Positions 18,720 to 27,963 of a stretch of DNA of 64,000 nucleotides are shown piece by piece. Position numbers and translations under genes: made by a program. Below the pieces are notes generated by a model. It searched no databases, was not told the DNA's origin, and saw only the letters and a list, made by a program, of their open reading frames with translations. Each line of letters begins with the position of its first letter. Within the stretch, counting starts at the first letter, position 1. The stretch comes from Pullulanibacillus camelliae (GTDB taxonomy: Bacteria; Bacillota; Bacilli; Bacillales; Sporolactobacillaceae). The stretch is taken from NCBI RefSeq assembly GCF_014642655.1, contig NZ_BMIR01000005.1, forward strand, positions 133,450 to 197,449, given 5' to 3'.

Positions 18720-18844
18720 AAGCTCTCCTAAGTAAAGAGGTTTTGACCTATAATAGAACTAGCACCTACTCATGAATGCTCTGAATGTGTAGGCTGCTAG
18801 TTTTTTTCAGTTTTGAACATTTGAGGACAGGAGGAGATCGAGGG

Positions 18845-19414
18845 ATGAAATGCATTTGTGTTTATGCAGCTTCCAACATTGGACGTTACTCAGGCTATAA
18901 AAAAGGTGCTCAAGCCTTAGGGCGCATACTGGTCAACAAGGGAATCCGCTTGGTTTATGGAGGCTCTAAAATGGGTTTAATGGGCACTGTTGCTGATGAA
19001 GTTTTAAATCAAGGTGGTCAAGCGATTGGTGTGATGCCGCGAAGTTTATTTAATAAAGAAATTAATCATGAGCGGTTGACGCAATTTATAGAGGTGGATA
19101 CCATGCATGAGCGCAAAGCAAAAATGGGAGAGCTTGCTGAAGGCTTTGTCGCACTTCCTGGTGGTCTAGGCACTTTTGAAGAACTAATTGAAGTATTTAG
19201 CTGGTCACAAATTGGTATTCACAAAAAGCCGATTGGTCTCCTCAATATCAATAACTACTTTAGTCCTTTTTTACATATGATTGAAGCAAGTGTGGAGGCA
19301 GGCTTTGCTCAGGCGGATATTTTAGAGCTTTTAATTATTGAGGAGGATCCAGAAACGCTTATTGAAAAGATGATGGATTATGAACGTCCGAAGCTGAGTC
19401 AGAAACAGCAGTAA
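18845..19414 (+). CDS. LOG-family nucleoside 5'-monophosphate phosphoribohydrolase
   Basis: A 189-residue Lonely Guy (LOG) protein, like B. subtilis YvdD. The signature PGGLGTFEE is at 105-113, with Arg90/Lys91 (MHERK) and the nucleotide loop VYGGSKMGLMG. The family releases base from cytokinin-type or AMP-like monophosphates; in bacteria the natural substrate is often unclear. The ATG at 18845 is preceded by GAGGAG; the upstream in-frame extension has no site. It stands alone between metC and a repeat. Confidence 0.9.
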   Translation: MKCICVYAASNIGRYSGYKKGAQALGRILVNKGIRLVYGGSKMGLMGTVADEVLNQGGQAIGVMPRSLFNKEINHERLTQFIEVDTMHERKAKMGELAEGFVALPGGLGTFEELIEVFSWSQIGIHKKPIGLLNINNYFSPFLHMIEASVEAGFAQADILELLIIEEDPETLIEKMMDYERPKLSQKQQ

Positions 19415-19468
19415 TTAATAGAAGACAAACTATTCATAGGGACGACTTTTAGAGGAATATAACGGTGT

Positions 19469-19502
19469 GCCACAGGAAGAGTATTCGAACTGTGGTTTTT
19501 TT
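19469..19502 (+). terminator. Intrinsic terminator after LOG gene
   Basis: CCACAG/CTGTGG stem with a 14-base loop and a TTTTTTT tail. The tail runs directly into dispersed-repeat copy B. Confidence 0.65.
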
Positions 19503-19788
19503 ATACTATCAGATTTATAACTTCGCTGACGCTCATAAAGGAAGAGAGTATGAGTAGGGCTTTGACTTTCGCCATTAAAGCATGGCGACAACTTAAGTGT
19601 GTGATTGGCAAAAATCACATCAGGAGGACCAGCGAAGTGGTGCAAGCCAAGTTTTCTTATAACTTCGGGATTGATAGCTTTGTGGCAGACCTTATAAGCC
19701 AAGTTTTCTAAAATAATAAGAAAGCATAAAGTTTTGAGGGCTGATTGCAATGGAAGACACTCGCTTTCCGCGGGGGAGTGGTTAGCAG
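19500..19788 (+). repeat. Dispersed repeat, diverged copy B
   Basis: Begins TTATACTATCAGATTTATAAC and keeps the hairpin TGTGATTGGCAAAAATCACA and the GCAAGCCAAGTTTTCT block. A 50-base insertion with a second AAGCCAAGTTTTCTAAAA block (about 19698-19715) interrupts the 5' module. The 3' module is cut after CTCGCTTTCCGCGGGGGAGTGG. It shows that the family grows and decays in pieces. Confidence 0.8.
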
Positions 19789-19914
19789 ATGTTTAAAGCA
19801 TGAGAATCTCTGGCTATTTCAATTGCAAAGAAGATGCTATAGAATAGTAAGCGTTTGGTAGCAAAACAGGTTTAACTCTAATCATTATAAAAAAAAGTCT
19901 AAAATTGAGCATTT

Positions 19915-19947
19915 TTGATTGACGTATATTTAGACTAAGTCTAAAAT
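19915..19947 (+). promoter_or_regulatory. perR promoter with palindromic operator
   Basis: TTGACG (19919-19924), 17 bases, TAAAAT (19942-19947) form a promoter. TTTAGACT-A-AGTCTAAA (19929-19945), a perfect 8-1-8 palindrome, covers the spacer and -10 box. Its core TTAGACT-A-AGTCTAA has the 7-1-7 form of PerR/Fur boxes. A half site AGTCTAAA lies at 19896-19903. Autorepression of perR-katA is inferred. Confidence 0.65.
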
Positions 19948-19968
19948 AAAATCTAAGGGGGAATACTC

Positions 19969-20358
19969 TTGAGCTCAAAAGTTAACCTAACACCCCAACG
20001 AAAGGCCATCTATGACGTGATTCGGGAGTCGTCTGATCACCCAACGGCTGCTGAGATCATCGAACGACTTAAGGTTAAGGATTTAAGCTTTGCCTATGGA
20101 ACGGTTTATAATTCCCTGCGCTATCTCACCGAGGTGGGACTGGTGCATGAGCTTAAATTGGGTGATGCCGCGAGTCGTTATGATGGAAACGTAGATGAGC
20201 ATCAACACATTCAATGCCAGATTTGTGGCAGAGTCGATGAGGTGTTCACCGACGTCACTAAGGAATGGCTAAATGCGATCGCAAAAGAGACAGATTATAC
20301 TGTGAAATCACATCAGGTGATTTTAAAAGGGATTTGTCCCCAATGTCGTGAGCAATGA
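19969..20358 (+). CDS. perR: PerR-type peroxide-sensing Fur-family repressor
   Basis: A 129-residue Fur-family metalloregulator, about 15 residues shorter at the N-terminus than B. subtilis PerR. Winged helix about 8-62. The structural zinc site is Cys83/Cys86 and Cys123/Cys126. The regulatory metal residues are conserved: His24, Asp72, His78, His80 and an Asp/Glu at 90-91; in PerR the equivalents of His24 and His78 are oxidised by peroxide. It starts with TTG, preceded by AGGGGG. The catalase gene 95 bases downstream and the operator upstream fit a peroxide-response unit. A generic Fur role is less likely. Confidence 0.8.
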   Translation: MSSKVNLTPQRKAIYDVIRESSDHPTAAEIIERLKVKDLSFAYGTVYNSLRYLTEVGLVHELKLGDAASRYDGNVDEHQHIQCQICGRVDEVFTDVTKEWLNAIAKETDYTVKSHQVILKGICPQCREQ

Positions 20359-20419
20359 GTACTGTTATATATGTGCCTCGTTGGCGTGTACAAGATGAAG
20401 CGATGGTTTAACAGTACTC
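20357..20419 (+). other. Inverted repeat between perR and katA
   Basis: GAGTACTGTTA (20357-20367, overlapping the perR stop) and TAACAGTACTC (20409-20419) are perfect complements 41 bases apart. In a perR-katA transcript they would form a large hairpin just before the katA ribosome site. No T-run follows. It may tune expression or protect the katA message; this is inference. Confidence 0.5.
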
Positions 20420-20453
20420 GAGGATTATATTTACTCTAGGAGGCATAGATCTG

Positions 20454-21899
20454 ATGGTAGACAATAAGAAATTAACAACTGCCACTGGTACACCAGTACA
20501 TGACAACCAAAATTCGATCACGGCTGGTTCACGTGGCCCAACGTTATTGCAGGATATTCATTTAGTTGAAAAGCTCGCTCATTTTAACCGTGAACGTATC
20601 CCAGAGCGGGTCGTACATGCTAAAGGATCTGGTGCCCATGGTTACTTTGAAGTAACCAATGAAATGACAAAATATACTAAGGCGAAGTTTTTATCGGATC
20701 GTGGTCTACGCACACCGCTATTTATTCGTTTTTCAACAGTGGCGGGTGAAAAGGGCTCCGCTGATACAGAACGTGATCCTCGTGGATTCGCTGTGAAGTT
20801 TTACACTGAAGAAGGCAATTATGATCTTGTTGGGAATAATACACCGATTTTCTTCATCAGAGATGCGATTAAATTCCCGGATTTCATTCATACCCAAAAA
20901 CGTAATCCGGCGACAAACTTAAAAGATCCAACTGCAGTTTGGGATTTCTGGTCTCTATCTCCTGAATCCTTACACCAAGTGACCTATTTAATGGGAGACC
21001 GTGGTATCCCAGCCACTTGGAGAAACATGAACGGCTATGGCAGCCATACTTATAAATGGGTCAATGCTGAAGGTGAAGTTTTCTTTGTGAAATATCATTT
21101 TAAAACAGACCAAGGCATCAAAAACATGACATCGGAAGAAGCCGCTAAGATTGCAGGAATTGATCCTGATTTCCATACTCGCGATCTTTATGCAGCGATT
21201 GAAGATGGCAATTTCCCTTCATGGACACTTTATGTACAAATCATGCCTGAGGCAGAAGCTTATACTTATCACATCGATCCATTTGATGTGACTAAAATCT
21301 GGCCACATAGTGATTATCCACTCATCGAAGTAGGTAAAATGGTGCTGAATAAAAATCCAGAAAACTACTTTGCAGAAGTGGAACAAGCAGCTTTTTCACC
21401 AGGCAACTTTGTACCAGGTATTGAAGCCTCACCAGATAAAATGCTTCAGGGGCGGCTATTTGCCTATGCAGATGCTCATCGTTATCGTTTAACAGGGAAT
21501 TACGAACAGCTTCCTATTAACCGTGCCAAAAATGAAGTGAACAACTATCAGCGTGATGGTGTCATGCGTTTTGATGGCAACGGTGGCGGTTCTGTAAACT
21601 ATGAACCGAATAGCTTTGGTGGGCCAAAAGAGTCTCCAGCAGATAGCCCAGCACCATTTGAAGTGTCAGGCGTCGCTGCCAGTGTGTCTTATGATGCTGA
21701 TGATCACTACTCCCAAGCTGGCGATTTGTATCGCCTCATGTCTGAGGATGAAAAAGAACGTCTTGTTCAAAACATCATTGGGGGATTAAAGCAGGTTCCA
21801 GAAGAAATTCAACAACGGCAAATTGGTCATTTCTTAAAGGCTGATCGTGACTATGGCGAACGTGTTGCAAAAGCTCTAGGGTTAACTGTAAAAGCTTAA
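20454..21899 (+). CDS. katA: Heme catalase, small-subunit clade
   Basis: A 481-residue monofunctional catalase that breaks down hydrogen peroxide. Catalytic His55 is in [16 protein letters not shown], Asn128 in [22 protein letters not shown], and the proximal heme Tyr in [16 protein letters not shown]. Length matches vegetative KatA of bacilli (about 483). AGGAGG sits ten bases before the ATG. It follows perR and is probably cotranscribed from the PerR-box promoter, so peroxide should induce it. A strong terminator follows. Confidence 0.95.
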   Translation: MVDNKKLTTATGTPVHDNQNSITAGSRGPTLLQDIHLVEKLAHFNRERIPERVVHAKGSGAHGYFEVTNEMTKYTKAKFLSDRGLRTPLFIRFSTVAGEKGSADTERDPRGFAVKFYTEEGNYDLVGNNTPIFFIRDAIKFPDFIHTQKRNPATNLKDPTAVWDFWSLSPESLHQVTYLMGDRGIPATWRNMNGYGSHTYKWVNAEGEVFFVKYHFKTDQGIKNMTSEEAAKIAGIDPDFHTRDLYAAIEDGNFPSWTLYVQIMPEAEAYTYHIDPFDVTKIWPHSDYPLIEVGKMVLNKNPENYFAEVEQAAFSPGNFVPGIEASPDKMLQGRLFAYADAHRYRLTGNYEQLPINRAKNEVNNYQRDGVMRFDGNGGGSVNYEPNSFGGPKESPADSPAPFEVSGVAASVSYDADDHYSQAGDLYRLMSEDEKERLVQNIIGGLKQVPEEIQQRQIGHFLKADRDYGERVAKALGLTVKA

Positions 21900-21920
21900 T
21901 AGCTTTAGAGTATAAGAGAA

Positions 21921-21965
21921 AAAAAGTGTCGTAAAAGCTTGAATCAGCTTTTGCGACACTTTTTT
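21921..21965 (+). terminator. Intrinsic terminator of perR-katA
   Basis: Long stem AAAAAGTGTCGTAAAAGCT / AGCTTTTGCGACACTTTTT with a 6-base loop and T-run, starting about 20 bases after the stop codon. Confidence 0.9.
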
Positions 21966-22305
21966 AAATAATAAGGAAGTATAACCTTTTGCTGCTAATT
22001 CTTAGGGATAAACCGATGGTATGTATTAAAACGCCTACAGCTTTTGTTAAAAGGAGCTAGCCCTTTGTTAAGTTGAAATGCGCTTTTGTGACGCTTACTC
22101 CTAGATTCGGAAGCTTGCCCCGTGGTTTTGTTCTCTATTTGTTCACTTCGCGTTTTATTTGTTATTTTTGCTGAGGCATTTGTTAAAATTTGCGGATAGT
22201 TATGGGCTTGGTCCCAATTGGAAAGATAAATAGTTATTCCCAAGTTGGCTGAAGGAGTGCGAGTGGAAAGCGAAGTGTTTTGACGGAACACTTCATGACT
22301 CACTC
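21966..22305. other. Non-coding stretch between converging catalases
   Basis: About 340 bases. The longest frame (22303-21995, minus) would give a basic 102-residue Thr/Asn/Lys-rich peptide without a ribosome site, so I do not call it. No tRNA or strong repeat is seen; part may be decayed repeat DNA. Confidence 0.35.
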
Positions 22306-22350
22306 AAAAAGTCGAACGCATCCCTTCGAAAGGTTGAATGCGTCCGACTT
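22306..22350 (-). terminator. Intrinsic terminator of the second catalase
   Basis: GTCGAACGCAT (22311-22321) pairs with ATGCGTCCGAC (22338-22348); on the minus strand TTTTTGAG follows. A very similar stem (GTCGAACGCA) ends the exporter gene at 40203-40245. Confidence 0.75.
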
Positions 22351-22407
22351 CTCTATGAGCTAAACTTTTGTCCTAGGTTCTTTCAGTTTACTCCTTTTGC
22401 TAATGTG

Positions 22408-24033
22408 TTAATAAGAGTCGGTGCTATGGCCTTTTTGTTCCGCTTCTTGTACCGCTTGCTCTGCTTTAGCTTTCATACTCAGCATGTGTTTTTCAAGCCC
22501 TTCTTTAACACGACGGCCATAATCCTCATCGCATTTTGTGAAATGCTCAATCATTTTTTCTTGTATAATACTGCGGCAATCAGCTAAAGCACTTACCAGA
22601 TTCGAAATTAAGTCGTTGCGTTCGACATCATCAAGCTCGCGATAGGCGTTGCCTGCTTGCTCATAATCATTGGTTCTGTCAAGTGTTTCTCGGACAAGAT
22701 TGCCTTCAACATGAGGGGTGTAATCCTTGTCACTATCTGAATATTCCTTTAGCCCATCAATATTCGATGGCTCATAATTGATGTGCGGATTGGATTGACC
22801 TGCGGTATCGACTTCATACTCCATGTCACCGCCTTGTTGATTGGTTGCGACATGCTTTTTCGGTGCGTTGATTGGTAATTGCAAATAGTTGGTTCCAACA
22901 CGATAGCGTTGCGTATCAGAGTATGAGAAGGTACGTCCTTGCAGCATTTTGTCATCTGAAAAGTCAAGACCGTCAACCAAAACGCCCGTTCCAAAAGCAG
23001 CTTGTTCTACTTCTGCAAAATAATTTTCTGGGTTTTTATTGAGGACCATTTTTCCAACTGGATACCAAGGAAATTGATCCTTTGGCCAGATTTTTGTATC
23101 ATCTAAAGGATCAAAATTAAGCTCAGGGTGTTCATCATCACTCATAATTTGCACGAAAAGCTCCCACTCAGGGTAATCTCCTCGTTCAATGGCTTCATAT
23201 AAATCTTGTGTTGCATGATTGAAATTGTTCTTTTGAATCTCGTCGGCCTCTTTTTGAGTGAGGTTTTTAATGCCTTGCTTCGGTTCCCAATGGTATTTAA
23301 CAAGCACAGCTTCTCCGTCTTTATTGACCCACTTATAAGTATTGACACCAGAGCCTTGCATTTGTCTGTAATTCGCCGGAATACCCCATGGCGAAAATAC
23401 TAGCGTGATCATATGCAGTGCTTCTGGCGTGTTACTCAAGAAATCAAACACGCGTTCATTATCTTGAATATTGGTCACGGGATCAGGTTTTAACGCATGA
23501 ACAAAATCTGGAAATTTAATGGCATCACGAATAAAAAATACTTTAAGGTTATTGCCGACTAAATCCCAGTTGCCTTCTTCTGTGTAAAACTTCACAGCAA
23601 AACCACGGGGGTCACGCAGTGTTTCAGGTGAATGATTCCCATGCATGACTGTTGAAAAACGGACAAAAACGGGTGTCTGTTTCCCGGCATCTTGAAAAAC
23701 CTTTGCTCGAGTGTATTTGGAAATCGGCTCATCGCCTACCTTTCCATATGTTTCAAAATACCCATGAGCTCCGGCTCCACGTGCATGAACGACGCGTTCT
23801 GGAATACGCTCACGATCGAAATGGGAGACTTTTTCGATGAATTGATAATTTTCGAGGGTTGCCGGACCGCGATTACCTACTGTGCGCGTATTTTGGTTGT
23901 TTTTAATAGGGTGACCTTGGCGGGTGGTTAAAGTATTGGCTGCTTCATTTTCAGTCAAACGGCTATCCCGTGGGCCGCCTTGGCCTGTTACAGAAGTTCC
24001 TGTGTCTCCAGACATTTTTTTATCCTTTTTCAT
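22408..24033 (-). CDS. katX: Second catalase, KatX-like long form
   Basis: A 541-residue catalase with a roughly 30-residue hydrophilic N-terminal extension and a Lys/Glu/Ala-rich C-terminal helix. Catalytic His83 ([15 protein letters not shown]), the Asn region [22 protein letters not shown] and the heme Tyr segment [18 protein letters not shown] are intact. The length and ends resemble spore-associated KatX of B. subtilis (547 residues), which protects germinating spores, but the paralogue assignment is by similarity only. GGAGG is five bases before the ATG. It converges on katA, so two catalases sit back to back. Confidence 0.82.
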   Translation of the reverse strand: MKKDKKMSGDTGTSVTGQGGPRDSRLTENEAANTLTTRQGHPIKNNQNTRTVGNRGPATLENYQFIEKVSHFDRERIPERVVHARGAGAHGYFETYGKVGDEPISKYTRAKVFQDAGKQTPVFVRFSTVMHGNHSPETLRDPRGFAVKFYTEEGNWDLVGNNLKVFFIRDAIKFPDFVHALKPDPVTNIQDNERVFDFLSNTPEALHMITLVFSPWGIPANYRQMQGSGVNTYKWVNKDGEAVLVKYHWEPKQGIKNLTQKEADEIQKNNFNHATQDLYEAIERGDYPEWELFVQIMSDDEHPELNFDPLDDTKIWPKDQFPWYPVGKMVLNKNPENYFAEVEQAAFGTGVLVDGLDFSDDKMLQGRTFSYSDTQRYRVGTNYLQLPINAPKKHVATNQQGGDMEYEVDTAGQSNPHINYEPSNIDGLKEYSDSDKDYTPHVEGNLVRETLDRTNDYEQAGNAYRELDDVERNDLISNLVSALADCRSIIQEKMIEHFTKCDEDYGRRVKEGLEKHMLSMKAKAEQAVQEAEQKGHSTDSY

Positions 24034-24328
24034 ATTAACCTCCTTGTTTATGGGAAAAACTACCCATATTATGCTTTAAAGCCTTTAAATTATTCTTAAA
24101 GGTAGGAATTCCAGAGAGGTGATCAAGGCTGGCTCTTGTCGTAGGAAAAGAGCGGATTCCAGACATGATTGATGTGCTTGCCTAAAAATACATGGAAGAG
24201 GACTGAGAAACGCGGAACACGCAAAGCATCCTTCCATCAACTTCCTGTTTTGTCATGATAGGTTTTTGTTTGACAAGCCAGCTATTGCTTCGATAACCTT
24301 ATATATAAATGAGAAAAAGGTGATAGTC
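24034..24328. other. Divergent katX/carbonic anhydrase promoter region
   Basis: About 295 bases. Near the katX end an AT-rich TTTAAATTATTCTTAAA block (24086-24102) only loosely resembles a PerR box (about 5 of 7 positions per half). I cannot assign sigma factor boxes with confidence. Confidence 0.3.
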
Positions 24329-24886
24329 GTGGCAGTAGTTGAAGACATTCTAAAATTCAATGAGCAATTTGTTAATAATAAAGGCTATGAGCCGTATTTG
24401 GCGAATGTTTTACCAAAGAAGAAGCTGGGGATTGTGACATGTATGGATTCCCGCTTGATCGAGCTGCTCCCTCAAGCTTTGAATATCAAAAATGGGGATG
24501 CTAAAGTGATCAAAACAGCTGGAGCTATCATTCGCGACCCTTATGATAGCGTGATGAAAAGCCTTTTGGTTGCGATTTATCAGCTCACAGTAGAGGAAGT
24601 CCTGATCATTGGTCATCATGGCTGTGGAATGGACGGTCTTCATGGAAAAACCGTATTAGAAAATGCTGAAAAAAGAGGGGTAAAAGCTTCAACACTTAGT
24701 AAATCCCCAGAGGAACTCGGTCACTGGCTATCGGGGTTTGAATCTGTAGAGGAAAGCGTCGCACAAAGCGTTGACATTGTAAGACATCATCCTTTACTTC
24801 CAGAAAACATTTTAGTTCATGGACTTGTTATTTCTCCTGAAACAGGCAAATTAGATGTCGTTTCTTTAGATCAACAAGAGGTGTGA
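24329..24886 (+). CDS. Beta-class carbonic anhydrase, YtiB-like
   Basis: A 185-residue carbonic anhydrase that interconverts CO2 and bicarbonate. Zinc ligands Cys38, His96 and Cys99 and the Asp40/Arg42 dyad (TCMDSRL, IGHHGCGMD) are intact. It matches B. subtilis YtiB along its length (LLPQALNIKNGDAKVIKTAGA, HHPLLPENILVHGLVI). The GTG at 24329 is chosen because AAAAAGG lies eight bases upstream; longer in-frame extensions have no site. A bidirectional terminator follows. Confidence 0.92.
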   Translation: MAVVEDILKFNEQFVNNKGYEPYLANVLPKKKLGIVTCMDSRLIELLPQALNIKNGDAKVIKTAGAIIRDPYDSVMKSLLVAIYQLTVEEVLIIGHHGCGMDGLHGKTVLENAEKRGVKASTLSKSPEELGHWLSGFESVEESVAQSVDIVRHHPLLPENILVHGLVISPETGKLDVVSLDQQEV

Positions 24887-24898
24887 ATGATAAAACAC

Positions 24899-24938
24899 AA
24901 GGCTCTCTTAAGTTTAAAAACTTAAGAGAGCCTTTTTT
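24899..24938 (+). terminator. Intrinsic terminator after carbonic anhydrase
   Basis: Perfect stem AAGGCTCTCTTAAG / CTTAAGAGAGCCTT, loop TTTAAAAA, then TTTT. Dispersed-repeat copy C starts at its tail. Confidence 0.9.
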
Positions 24939-24939
24939 G

Positions 24940-25346
24940 AAAGAAAAGAAAGTATAAAATTTCTGGTCATGAGGACGGTGCGCGATTCCGCTCCAGTCAG
25001 CTCGCTTTCCTCATATCCACACGATATGGGTAGGGTCGGCGTTAGACGCACCATCGAGGTCCCCGAAAAGTGTTCTTTACTTTTTTTTGGGGGGGCCTTG
25101 AGTTGCTCGCTTCGGTGTTATCACATGGATGTGATGTTTTTAGCCGATCGTCCTTAGTGGCCTCAGCTCATTTTGGAATGGCCTTCTCTGTGTTCCAAAA
25201 TGGATCTTCGGACACGCGCTGTTCCCGCTGGAGTCTCGCGCCTTGCGCTCCAATCCACTTGACCAGGCAATGAAGCCCATTTCATATTGGATGATGCTCT
25301 ATACCAAGCAAGGAACGGGTATGCTCTTTGCCCAGTTCTCTATATC
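24940..25346 (+). repeat. Dispersed repeat, variant copy C
   Basis: Starts with the right end of the 5' module (AAGAAAGTATAAAATTTCTGG) and carries a different middle: hairpins ATCACAT-GG-ATGTGAT (25120-25135) and CATTTTGGAA/TTCCAAAATG around 25170-25203. It ends with the shared block CCTTGCGCTCC...CCACTTGACCAGGCA...CAAGGAACGGG. The middle matches copy F (49741-49850), showing two alternative central modules in the family. Confidence 0.8.
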
Positions 25347-25466
25347 CAATCGGGTTAACCGTTAGGATGAGGAAGTAAAGATTCCCACATTCTATCTTAG
25401 GACAACCTTTCATATAAATAAACTAAGCACGATGATTTAGAATTGCTTAGGAGGATGAAGTCCATC

Positions 25467-26141
25467 ATGCTCAATCGAATGTTGATCGGTTTTTGTTGTG
25501 TTGCTGTTCTTTTTTGTGTAATGAAAGTCTTTGCTTTTCCAAACGAAGCTCCTTTCCCTTCGCAAAAACAACAGGTTAACGAGATTGATAAGGAGGTCAA
25601 ACAGAAAGTCGCCTCGTTAGATAAAAAGACGAAGTCAAATGAAGATGACAAAAGCGATGCGCAGGCTACACCGTCACATAATCCACCTGCGGTTGCTGCA
25701 AATGGGCAAGAAGGGGCAACGGCTTTGGCTGTCGGTGATTCCGTACCTTCTGTTGAAATGGAAAGTCTAAACGGTGAGCACATTAATTTGTCTGATTATA
25801 AAGGCAAAACCGTGGTGTTAAATTATTTCGGTTCATGGTGTGATCCTTGTAAAGGAGAAACCACTGATCTTGTAGATTTTTATAATCAAGCGTCCCATGC
25901 TGATTTTGTCATGTTTCAAGTGGATGCCTTCTACTATGAGATGAATGGTAAAAAGGATGTGGAAGCCTTTGCTAATCATTACCATGTGCCATTCACCATT
26001 CTGTTAGATAAAGATAAGCAATTCAAGTCGCAGTTTGGGGTATCCATGATCCCAACAACAATTATCATTGACAAGCAAGGGAATATCGATCAAGTCCATA
26101 TTGGACCGGTCTCTGCCAATTGGCTTAAGAACCATATTTAA
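25467..26141 (+). CDS. Membrane-anchored thioredoxin-like oxidoreductase
   Basis: A 224-residue ResA/TlpA-type thiol-disulfide oxidoreductase. An N-terminal hydrophobic anchor (about 5-24) is followed by a charged, flexible linker (about 30-85) and a thioredoxin fold (about 88-224) with active site CDPC at 125-128 (FGSWCDPCKGE) and cis-proline region SMIPTTIIID. It should act outside the membrane, reducing or forming disulfides, for example in cytochrome c maturation. The start is uncertain: AGGAGG abuts an ATG at 25455, so I chose the ATG at 25467 twelve bases away. The amine oxidase gene follows after 102 bases. Confidence 0.82.
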   Translation: MLNRMLIGFCCVAVLFCVMKVFAFPNEAPFPSQKQQVNEIDKEVKQKVASLDKKTKSNEDDKSDAQATPSHNPPAVAANGQEGATALAVGDSVPSVEMESLNGEHINLSDYKGKTVVLNYFGSWCDPCKGETTDLVDFYNQASHADFVMFQVDAFYYEMNGKKDVEAFANHYHVPFTILLDKDKQFKSQFGVSMIPTTIIIDKQGNIDQVHIGPVSANWLKNHI

Positions 26142-26243
26142 AATTAGGCTAAGTCCCTTGATAAGACAAATTATAAATGGAAAATAAATGAATAAAATGA
26201 AGCGGGTAGAAGTTTTCCTAATAAATTTCATGGGGGATAAAAC

Positions 26244-27713
26244 ATGATCAACCTGCTTCAAAATATAGAGACTACTAAGTGGTATTTAAACATCATTCGT
26301 CAAGGGTTGAAACCAGCACAGCATCCCAAAAAAGTCATTGTCATTGGGGCTGGAATTGCTGGACTGGTTACGAGCTCTCTTCTAAAAAAAGCGGGTCATC
26401 AGGTTACATTGATAGAGGCTAGAACGAGGGTAGGGGGGCGTGTCTTTACAATGCGCTCGCCTTTTACCTCGGGCTTGTATATGGACATGGGCGCAATGAG
26501 AATCTCCGAGAATCACAAGTTAACATTGGAATATATTAAGAAGTTTTCTCTGCCATTAAATGAATTTATCAATGGATCGGATAATGACCTTTTATTTGTT
26601 AACGGTATTAAAACACGTTATAAACACTACAAGCGTCACCCCGCTATTTTAAACTTCCCAGTTACCCCGCAAGAGCAACAACAAACTGCTACTGAACTGC
26701 TTCAAAATGCTTTATCGCCATTGCTGCAGCAAATTGAAACGTCACAGGACTCATTGGATCAACTCATTAAACAGTTTGATAGCTATTCTGTAATGGATTA
26801 TTTAAGGCATAATCCATTCAATGTTCACCTCTCACAAGGGGCATTAGATATGATTGAAGTGCTTTTGGATGTTGAAGCCTTTTCAACGCTTTCCTTCTTA
26901 GAAATTTTTAATCAATATCTGATGCTCATCTGCATTAACCCCGGCGTGTTTTATGAAATTGAAGGGGGCAATGATCGACTTCCACAATGCTTTTTGCCGG
27001 AGCTTGACGCCTCGTTACTTCTTAATAAAAGAGTGGTCCGTATTGCGATGGACGGTGAAAAGGTTTTTGTTTCGATGACGTCCACTGATGGTGGCGAGAC
27101 GACGACCTTAGCTTGTAATGACGTTGTGATGACGGTTCCGCTACCGGTTTTACAATTCATTAATATCACGCCTCGCCATTTGTTTTCTTATGAAAAATGG
27201 AAGGTCATCCAATCCGTTCATTATGGTGCGGCGATGAAAATTGCGATTGAATTTAAAGAGCGCTTCTGGGAGAAAGAAGGATTAGAGGGTGGAAAGGCGG
27301 TGAGCGATTTACCCATTCGCTTTACCTATTATCCAAGTCATTCTATACCTGGGACAAAACACGGTGTAATTTTAGCAAGCTATACATGGGAGAATGACAC
27401 CTTGCCTTGGGAAGGGCTTGATGAGAAAGAAAGAATAAGACTGGCATTAGACAATCTCGCACAATTGCATGGACATAAAATCTATGACTTATTTGTCACA
27501 GGTGCCAGTTATAGCTGGCTTCAAGATCCTTGGGCAGCAGGTGGGTTTTCTGCTTATCAACCCGGCAACCGTCTTCGGTTTGGAAAGGCATGTACACAGC
27601 CGGAACAACATATTCATTTTGCCGGTGAACATGCCTCCAGTCATCCTGCTTGGATAGAGGGAGCGGTTGAATCGGGCATAAGGACGGCTTTAGAAATTCA
27701 TGAGAAGGACTAG
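26244..27713 (+). CDS. Flavin-containing amine/L-amino-acid oxidase
   Basis: A 489-residue FAD-dependent amine oxidase (PF01593). A 27-residue lead precedes the dinucleotide fold KVIVIGAGIAGLVTSSLLKKAGHQVTLIEAR and the GGRVFTMR motif. The C-terminal FAD motif HFAGEHASSHPAWIEGAVESGIRTA is intact. Closest family memory is the bacillar L-amino-acid oxidase group; the substrate (an amino acid or amine, oxidised to imine with H2O2) is not determined. GGGGGA lies about six bases before the ATG. Two catalases nearby could handle the peroxide, but the link is only positional. Confidence 0.85.
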   Translation: MINLLQNIETTKWYLNIIRQGLKPAQHPKKVIVIGAGIAGLVTSSLLKKAGHQVTLIEARTRVGGRVFTMRSPFTSGLYMDMGAMRISENHKLTLEYIKKFSLPLNEFINGSDNDLLFVNGIKTRYKHYKRHPAILNFPVTPQEQQQTATELLQNALSPLLQQIETSQDSLDQLIKQFDSYSVMDYLRHNPFNVHLSQGALDMIEVLLDVEAFSTLSFLEIFNQYLMLICINPGVFYEIEGGNDRLPQCFLPELDASLLLNKRVVRIAMDGEKVFVSMTSTDGGETTTLACNDVVMTVPLPVLQFINITPRHLFSYEKWKVIQSVHYGAAMKIAIEFKERFWEKEGLEGGKAVSDLPIRFTYYPSHSIPGTKHGVILASYTWENDTLPWEGLDEKERIRLALDNLAQLHGHKIYDLFVTGASYSWLQDPWAAGGFSAYQPGNRLRFGKACTQPEQHIHFAGEHASSHPAWIEGAVESGIRTALEIHEKD

Positions 27714-27842
27714 TTTTTGGAGGGGGGGCTGCCTGCCACCGCTCCCTACATATTAGCTTGGCGAGCAAAGCTACCCGAACTTAGCTTGAAGGCGACAAAG
27801 ACAGAGGTCAAGCCTTCTATAGCCGCTAATAGCGTGCTAAGA
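27714..27842. other. Spacer before pst promoter
   Basis: About 130 bases after the amine oxidase gene. It begins with GGAGGGGGG and has no clear terminator or repeat. Confidence 0.3.
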
Positions 27843-27881
27843 TTTACAAAATATTAATCTTTCTTTAATGCTGCTTTACAA
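27843..27881 (+). promoter_or_regulatory. PhoP box array of the pst operon
   Basis: Four TTAACA-like hexamers recur at 11-base phase: TTTACA (27843), TTAATC (27854), TTAATG (27865) and TTACAA (27876). Tandem 11-bp repeats of TT(A/T/C)A(C/T)A are the known PhoP binding pattern in Bacillus. The phoP-phoR genes lie at the operon's end, so this is a self-contained phosphate-starvation switch. Confidence 0.75.
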
Positions 27882-27963
27882 TAGCTTCATATCAGGTTAA
27901 CGAATCCCCTTTAACATATGGGCTGTAAGATAAAACAGGCTATAAAAGGGGATGTAATGAAAG

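Noticed and set aside
21995-22303. Minus-strand 102-codon frame between the two catalases
   Set aside because: Low-complexity Thr/Asn/Lys-rich peptide without a ribosome binding site or recognisable family; likely chance or repeat-derived.
24086-24102. TTTAAATTATTCTTAAA as a PerR box for the second catalase
   Set aside because: Only about 5 of 7 positions match per half and the dyad is imperfect; too weak to call in AT-rich DNA.
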